This document shows, piece by piece, positions 41,912 to 45,796 of a stretch of DNA of 45,796 nucleotides. Source of the stretch: CAG-390 sp003523225. Lineage in GTDB: Bacteria > Bacillota > Clostridia > Oscillospirales > CAG-272. Numbering within the stretch: position 1 is the first letter of the stretch; each line of letters starts with the position of its first letter. The DNA lies in the NCBI GenBank assembly GCA_902461815.1, contig CABPZE010000013.1, positions 1 through 45,796 on the forward strand, given 5' to 3'. The notes under the pieces were generated by a model, which saw nothing but the letters and a program-made list of their open reading frames with translations, was not told the origin of the DNA and ran no database searches. The position numbers and the translations under genes were made by a program.

Positions 41912-43123
41912 TTACGTGCGGTAGTCGCCGTTTATCCTGACGTAATCGTAGGTAAGATCGCAGCCCCACGCAACAGCGCACGCAGCTCCGTCATTAAGAT
42001 CTATCTTTATTGTGATCTCGTGCTCAAGCAGTATCTGCTTTGCCTTCTCCTCCGAAAAAGCCACGCCTGCGCCGTTTTTGCAGACAGCAATTTCTCCGGC
42101 TGCCGACGCAAAAGCCACATCCACCTTGCCGACGTCCACCGCCGCGCCGCTGTAACCGATGGCGCAAAGCACCCTGCCCCAGTTCGCATCGGCTCCGAAC
42201 ATAGCCGCCTTTGTAAGCGACGAGCATATTACAGACTTTGCAACCGTTTTTGCCGTCATAAGCTCCTTCGCCCCCGTTACCGAGCATTCTATCATCTTGG
42301 TCGCGCCCTCGCCGTCCCCGGCTATCGCCTTGCAAAGATAAACGGTCACGGTGTTGAGCGCCTTCATGAATTCAGAAAAATCCTCTCCCTCGGAGGTGAT
42401 CTCCTTATTTCCCGCCATTCCGTTTGCAAGTATCGACACCATGTCATTGGTCGATGTGTCTCCGTCCACGCTGACCATGTTGAAGGTGCTTTGAATATCT
42501 GTGGAAAGCGCCTTCTTCAGCATTTGCGTGCTTATTGCACAGTCGGTGGTGATAAAGACCAGCATCGTCGCCATGTTTGGATGGATCATGCCGGAGCCTT
42601 TAGCTATCCCGCCTATTTTACATTCCACGCCGCCGATATCAAAGCTGACGGCAATTTCCTTTTTCTTTGTATCGGTGGTCATGATGCCCTCGGCGGCAAG
42701 CCCGCTGTGCGCGCCAAGACCCGCGGCAAGCGCTTCCATTCCCGCGGCGATGGGTTCAAGGGACAGGGGCTGTCCGATAACTCCGGTGGAGGCGACAATT
42801 ACGTCCTCCGGCTGGATGCCGAGCGCCGCGGCGGTCAACTCACTCATTTTTTCGGCAATTTCAATGCCGTTTGCATTGCAGGTGTTGGCATTTCCGCTGT
42901 TGCAGATGACAGCCTGTGCCTTGCCGTCCTCAAGATGCTTCTTTGTGACCGTGAGCGGCGCGCCCTTGACAAGATTTGTGGTATACACCGACGCCGCGTT
43001 TGCGGGTACAGAGCTGAAAATCAGCGAAAGATCGCGCTTTGTTTTGTTTTTGCGGATACCGCAGTGAATTCCGTTTGCCGTAAAGCCCTTTGCGGCGGTT
43101 ACTCCACCCTCTGTTATCTTCAT
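41912..43123 (-). CDS. argJ: Bifunctional ornithine acetyltransferase / N-acetylglutamate synthase
   Basis: A 403-residue ArgJ that moves the acetyl group from acetylornithine to glutamate, recycling it, and in bifunctional forms also uses acetyl-CoA. The self-cleavage site is in EGIMTTDTKKK, where the second threonine of the ATTD-like motif becomes the N-terminal nucleophile of the beta chain. Upstream are AVICNSGNANTCNAN and VIVASTGVIG, and downstream MIHPNMATML and SVDGDTSTNDM. No argA or argE is nearby, which fits the cyclic route. AAAGG lies about twelve bases before the ATG. Confidence 0.96.
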   Translation of the reverse strand: MKITEGGVTAAKGFTANGIHCGIRKNKTKRDLSLIFSSVPANAASVYTTNLVKGAPLTVTKKHLEDGKAQAVICNSGNANTCNANGIEIAEKMSELTAAALGIQPEDVIVASTGVIGQPLSLEPIAAGMEALAAGLGAHSGLAAEGIMTTDTKKKEIAVSFDIGGVECKIGGIAKGSGMIHPNMATMLVFITTDCAISTQMLKKALSTDIQSTFNMVSVDGDTSTNDMVSILANGMAGNKEITSEGEDFSEFMKALNTVTVYLCKAIAGDGEGATKMIECSVTGAKELMTAKTVAKSVICSSLTKAAMFGADANWGRVLCAIGYSGAAVDVGKVDVAFASAAGEIAVCKNGAGVAFSEEKAKQILLEHEITIKIDLNDGAACAVAWGCDLTYDYVRINGDYRT

Positions 43124-43161
43124 TTTTTTACCATGCCTTTCTGACGTCCGATACTCATGTA

Positions 43162-44097
43162 TCAGAGCACAAGTCCCGCCGTCTCGCTGACGCCGAGAAC
43201 AATATTAAGTATTTCGACCGCCGCGCCCGACGCACCCTTGCCGAGATTGTCGTACCGCGCCGTAAGCAGTATTCTTTCTTCGTTTCCGAGCACGGATATC
43301 TCCATGCTGTCCTTGCCCGACATCGCCGCCGCCGACAGCATTCCGTCGCCGTCGTCCGCTGCCTCCGCATACCGGACTGTTTCTCCGGCATATTTTTGTC
43401 GGTACAGCGCCTTTATCTCATCCGACGACGCGCCGCCCTCAAGCCATGAGGCAAACAGCGGAACCGTCACCTCCATGCCGCTGTAAAAATCCGCGACTAT
43501 GGGGCAAAAGACCGGCTCATGCTCAAGCCCTGTTATCGCCTTCATCTCACGCAGATGCTTGTGCTTCTGCGCAAGACCGTACTGACGCGGCGCGCCAAGC
43601 AGGGCGCATCTTTCGGCGTCCTCATACTGAGCGATCATTTTTTTGCCGCCGCCGCTGTATCCGGTAAGTGAGTGACAGCACAGCATAGCTCCGGGGGAAA
43701 GTATTCCGGCTTCAACAAGCGGAGCCACCAGCGCAATGAAACCGCTGGCGTGACAGCCGGGAACCGCTATGCGCCGGGACTCGGCAATGTGCGCTCTTAT
43801 ATTTTCCGAAAGCTCCGGGAAGCCGTATACCCAGCCTGGAGCGGTCCGGTGAGCCGTTGAGGTGTCAATTACCACCGTATCGGGATCTTCGATCATTCCG
43901 ACCGCCTCAATTGCCGCCTCATCCGGCAGGCAAAGGAATACAATGTCCGCCGCGTTCAGCGCCGCGTGTCGGTACGCGGGGTCTTTTCGCTCCTCCTCCG
44001 GAAGCCTTATAAGCTCAATGTCAGTCCTCCCGCCTATGCGTTCGTAGATACGCAGTCCGGTCGTTCCCGCGCTGCCGTCAATAAATATTTTTTTCAA
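43162..44097 (-). CDS. argC: N-acetyl-gamma-glutamyl-phosphate reductase, type 2 (short) form
   Basis: A 311-residue NADPH-dependent reductase of the shorter, less common ArgC class (TIGR01851-like), converting acetylglutamyl phosphate to the semialdehyde. It opens KKIFIDGSAGTTGLRIYERI, not the GxTGYTG form of type 1. The catalytic cysteine is in AVPGCHASGFIALV, and CCHSLTGYSGGGKKMI and KHLREMKAI are further family segments. The start is TTG at 44097, nine bases from a GGAGG; a GTG at 44103 is only three bases from it, and an upstream ATG at 44190 would need a poor leader. It is the first gene of the arginine operon. Confidence 0.92.
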   Translation of the reverse strand: MKKIFIDGSAGTTGLRIYERIGGRTDIELIRLPEEERKDPAYRHAALNAADIVFLCLPDEAAIEAVGMIEDPDTVVIDTSTAHRTAPGWVYGFPELSENIRAHIAESRRIAVPGCHASGFIALVAPLVEAGILSPGAMLCCHSLTGYSGGGKKMIAQYEDAERCALLGAPRQYGLAQKHKHLREMKAITGLEHEPVFCPIVADFYSGMEVTVPLFASWLEGGASSDEIKALYRQKYAGETVRYAEAADDGDGMLSAAAMSGKDSMEISVLGNEERILLTARYDNLGKGASGAAVEILNIVLGVSETAGLVL

Positions 44098-44193
44098 TTT
44101 CACAAGCCTCCGCAAAAAGCCTACGCGGGCAGCTCTGTCCGCCCTTGATATATGGTGATCTATAATAGCAACCATGTAGCTTTTATGCATCTT

Positions 44194-44254
44194 ATTATAT
44201 CACATATTGCATAAATATGCAATATGAATCGCATATAATGTATAAAAATCCATG
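44194..44254 (-). promoter_or_regulatory. arg operon promoter with two ARG-box-like operators
   Basis: Leftward -35 TTGCAT (44222-44217), 17 bp, -10 TATAAT (44199-44194) with TGTGA before it. ATTGCATAAATATGCAAT (44206-44223) is a near-perfect 18-bp palindrome of ARG-box type lying between the -10 and -35. A weaker 18-bp match, AATGTATAAAAATCCATG, lies at 44237-44254. ArgR/AhrC bound with arginine would cover the promoter. The spacing between boxes (13 bp) is larger than the usual 2-3 bp. Confidence 0.65.
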
Positions 44255-44326
44255 TTCCGAACAAAATATATCGCCCTCGGGAAAAATTAATTGTGCAAAG
44301 TGATACGGCTTTATCCGCCGGATGAA

Positions 44327-44371
44327 TAAAAAAGCACGGGCACTCCGGAGTTATGCACAACCGGAATGCCC
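44327..44371 (-). terminator. Intrinsic terminator of the PlsC-like gene
   Basis: Arms 44338-44348 and 44361-44371 (GGGCACTCCGG with CCGGAATGCCC, one G-U pair in the leftward RNA) are followed, reading leftward, by GTGCTTTTTTATT. It lies 22 bp past the stop at 44393 and separates this gene from the arginine operon. Confidence 0.75.
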
Positions 44372-44392
44372 ATGTACTGTTTTTTGACTCTA

Positions 44393-45679
44393 TTATTGCG
44401 GCAGCGGACTTTTTGCCCGTTCTTTGGCAAGGAAATATATCTCCTCCGTGGCAAAGGAGAGCTTTGTCACCGCGTCCCGCTTTGAAAGATAGCACCAGAA
44501 GCTGTCGTCGGGGACGGAGATGTCCACGCAGTCACCCCTACCCAGATAATCGTATTCAATATGCATACTCTCAAGCTCCAGCGGCTTCTTCGTCACTGTA
44601 AGCGGACCGCGCCCGTAATAATCGGGACATTCTATCACCGTCCCCGCGGGCGACTGCACGAGTCTGCCCGTTCCCTGAGAGTAAAACCTGCGCCAGCCGG
44701 GCAGCGTTTCTATCCTCACCTCGTCCTCAAAATAATAGCTCCCGTCGCGTATCTCGCGGCGCACGCACTCCCGCTCCCACGCCGACCAGTCGGGAATGTG
44801 CGGATAAACCGTCTCACCTCCGTCAACTGCGGCAAGCGAGCCGTCGGTCTGCATTTCCCACTCAGCGCCGCACGCGGCGCAGTGCAGATGCGTTCCGCCC
44901 GACTCCATGCGACCCTCACAGCCGCATCGGGCGCATTTATAAAGCAGAGCGTGAAGCCCGCGGGCGCGTTCGGGATGGTCAATGACCACGCCCTTTTCCT
45001 TCTGCCACGCAAAATCATCGTACCGGAAGCTCTCGCGTATCCGCCCGTTTATCTCCTCCCGCGTAAGGGTGCGCGCCTCATCCGCCGTAACGATACAGCT
45101 CATGTCCGCCTCGACATAGCTGCCCTTGTTTATTTTGTTCCACTGCGGGCAGGTGATAAAGTTGCCGTGTATAGCTAAAGTGACCACAGGCACCCGGAGC
45201 ATACGAACGAGAGAACCCAGCGAATCGGGCAGATATGATGTACAGCCGTCAAGCGAGTACCGCGCCTCCGGGAACAGCACAAAAACCGTACCCAGCTCCT
45301 CGATGCAGTATTTGATATTACGGATAAGATTTATATCCTGCACGAATTTGCGCTTTGCCAGCACCCCAAGCCTGCGCATAAGCGGAAGGGTGTAGGTATT
45401 GAAGCCCTCAAGCGTCATTACATTGTTTACCGGCTGAGGGTGCGTCGCACTGAGCATCAGATTAAAGTCCACCATAGAGGAATGAGTCACCAGCATAAGG
45501 TATGGCTTTCCCTCTACTCCCTCCATACCGTGTCTGCGGATAACAGCTCCGCGCTTTTTAAGGTCGGGAAAGGATATGAGGTGCTTGGCAAGGCTCATAA
45601 GAAAGGTCGGGCGCTGCGGACGGCGGGCAAAATCAAAATGTTCAACTACTCCGTCCGCGGGATAAGCATATGCCTTCAT
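44393..45679 (-). CDS. PlsC-like acyltransferase with zinc-ribbon-like segment
   Basis: A 428-residue protein with the lysophospholipid acyltransferase pattern: H66-SSMV-D71 (the HX4D catalytic motif) and FPEARYSLDG at 136-145 (a form of FPEGxRS). It would esterify a glycerolipid or another hydroxyl acceptor with an acyl chain at the membrane. It lacks an obvious transmembrane helix. After the acyltransferase part (about 1-235) comes a cysteine cluster, CARCGCEG at 249 and CAACGAEW at 267, spaced like a zinc ribbon, and then a C-terminal domain of about 150 residues of unknown type. AAAGGAG is seven bases before the ATG. It is twice the size of usual PlsC, so the substrate may differ. Confidence 0.78.
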   Translation of the reverse strand: MKAYAYPADGVVEHFDFARRPQRPTFLMSLAKHLISFPDLKKRGAVIRRHGMEGVEGKPYLMLVTHSSMVDFNLMLSATHPQPVNNVMTLEGFNTYTLPLMRRLGVLAKRKFVQDINLIRNIKYCIEELGTVFVLFPEARYSLDGCTSYLPDSLGSLVRMLRVPVVTLAIHGNFITCPQWNKINKGSYVEADMSCIVTADEARTLTREEINGRIRESFRYDDFAWQKEKGVVIDHPERARGLHALLYKCARCGCEGRMESGGTHLHCAACGAEWEMQTDGSLAAVDGGETVYPHIPDWSAWERECVRREIRDGSYYFEDEVRIETLPGWRRFYSQGTGRLVQSPAGTVIECPDYYGRGPLTVTKKPLELESMHIEYDYLGRGDCVDISVPDDSFWCYLSKRDAVTKLSFATEEIYFLAKERAKSPLPQ

Positions 45680-45745
45680 ATTTATCTCCTTTATGTATTA
45701 CAGGATCCAGCCGATTGTAAAAGTCAGCAATTTAAAATAAAATCC

Positions 45746-45776
45746 GTTTTTTCGGTGGCTTTGCCGACGAAAAAAC
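45746..45776. terminator. Hairpin at the right edge of the window
   Basis: GTTTTTTCG (45746-45754) pairs with CGAAAAAAC (45768-45776), with an inner GGC/GCC pair. It lies upstream of the leftward PlsC-like gene and may belong to a gene beyond the window. Nothing else is seen in 45680-45796. Confidence 0.35.
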
Positions 45777-45796
45777 ACCGCATAGACGTGCCAAGC

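Noticed and set aside
1..45796. CRISPR array, tRNA or rRNA genes, prophage or transposase
   Set aside because: No evenly spaced repeats, no cloverleaf-like sequence that I could recognise and no transposase or phage protein was found on either strand.

Overview
The window looks like a chromosomal segment from an endospore-forming clostridium (Bacillota, Clostridia), most plausibly an uncultivated gut relative of Oscillospirales or Christensenellales. The reasons are a SpoIIE gene, a HisZ plus short-form HisG pair, a YerC/TrpR-type regulator heading the his genes, LuxS, strong AGGAGG-type ribosome binding sites, sigma-A promoters that mostly carry an extended -10 (TGn), and intergenic repeats of a style common in gut Clostridia. 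Genes are GC-rich at third codon positions while spacers are AT-rich. This assignment is inference; no rRNA marker is present. No tRNA, rRNA, CRISPR array, transposase or phage gene was seen.

Layout. 1-732: edge of a possible leftward gene, then an inverted-repeat element. 733-8068: rightward comM-like ATPase, AraC-type regulator, cation diffusion facilitator, spoIIE with a Spo0A-type promoter, a YegP/DUF1508 protein, and the first copy of a dispersed structured repeat. 8069-8536: leftward YbaK-type deacylase. 8577-16273: a less familiar rightward block with a small secreted protein, two paralogous lipoproteins, a double-length ABC-2-like permease and its ATPase, closed by an intrinsic terminator. 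16240-16524: a dense hairpin cluster. 16561-22975: leftward acyl-CoA synthetase, mtnN (pfs), luxS, a two-helix membrane protein, a GH13-like lipoprotein and secG. 23221-24860: rightward D,D-carboxypeptidase, second copy of the dispersed repeat, and a nested inverted repeat.

24986-33736 is a complete histidine operon on the + strand: TrpR-family regulator, hisZ, hisG, hisD, hisC, hisB, hisH, hisA, hisF, hisIE and a PHP-type histidinol-phosphatase, mostly with overlapping stop/start codons. It meets head-on, with 70 bp of overlapping coding sequence, a leftward arginine operon argC-argJ-argB-argD-argF-carA-carB (44254 down to 33667), which has ARG-box-like operators at its promoter. ArgC/J/B/D make ornithine, CarAB make carbamoyl phosphate and ArgF joins them to citrulline; argG and argH are not in the window. 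The last gene is an in-frame fusion of carB to a diaminopimelate epimerase (dapF) domain whose usual first catalytic cysteine position is alanine. A PlsC-like acyltransferase with an inserted zinc-ribbon-like segment closes the window.

The points most worth follow-up are the CarB-DapF fusion and its altered active site, the two-copy structured intergenic element with a compensated stem, the secreted-protein/lipoprotein/ABC block, and the leader region at 8726-8895.
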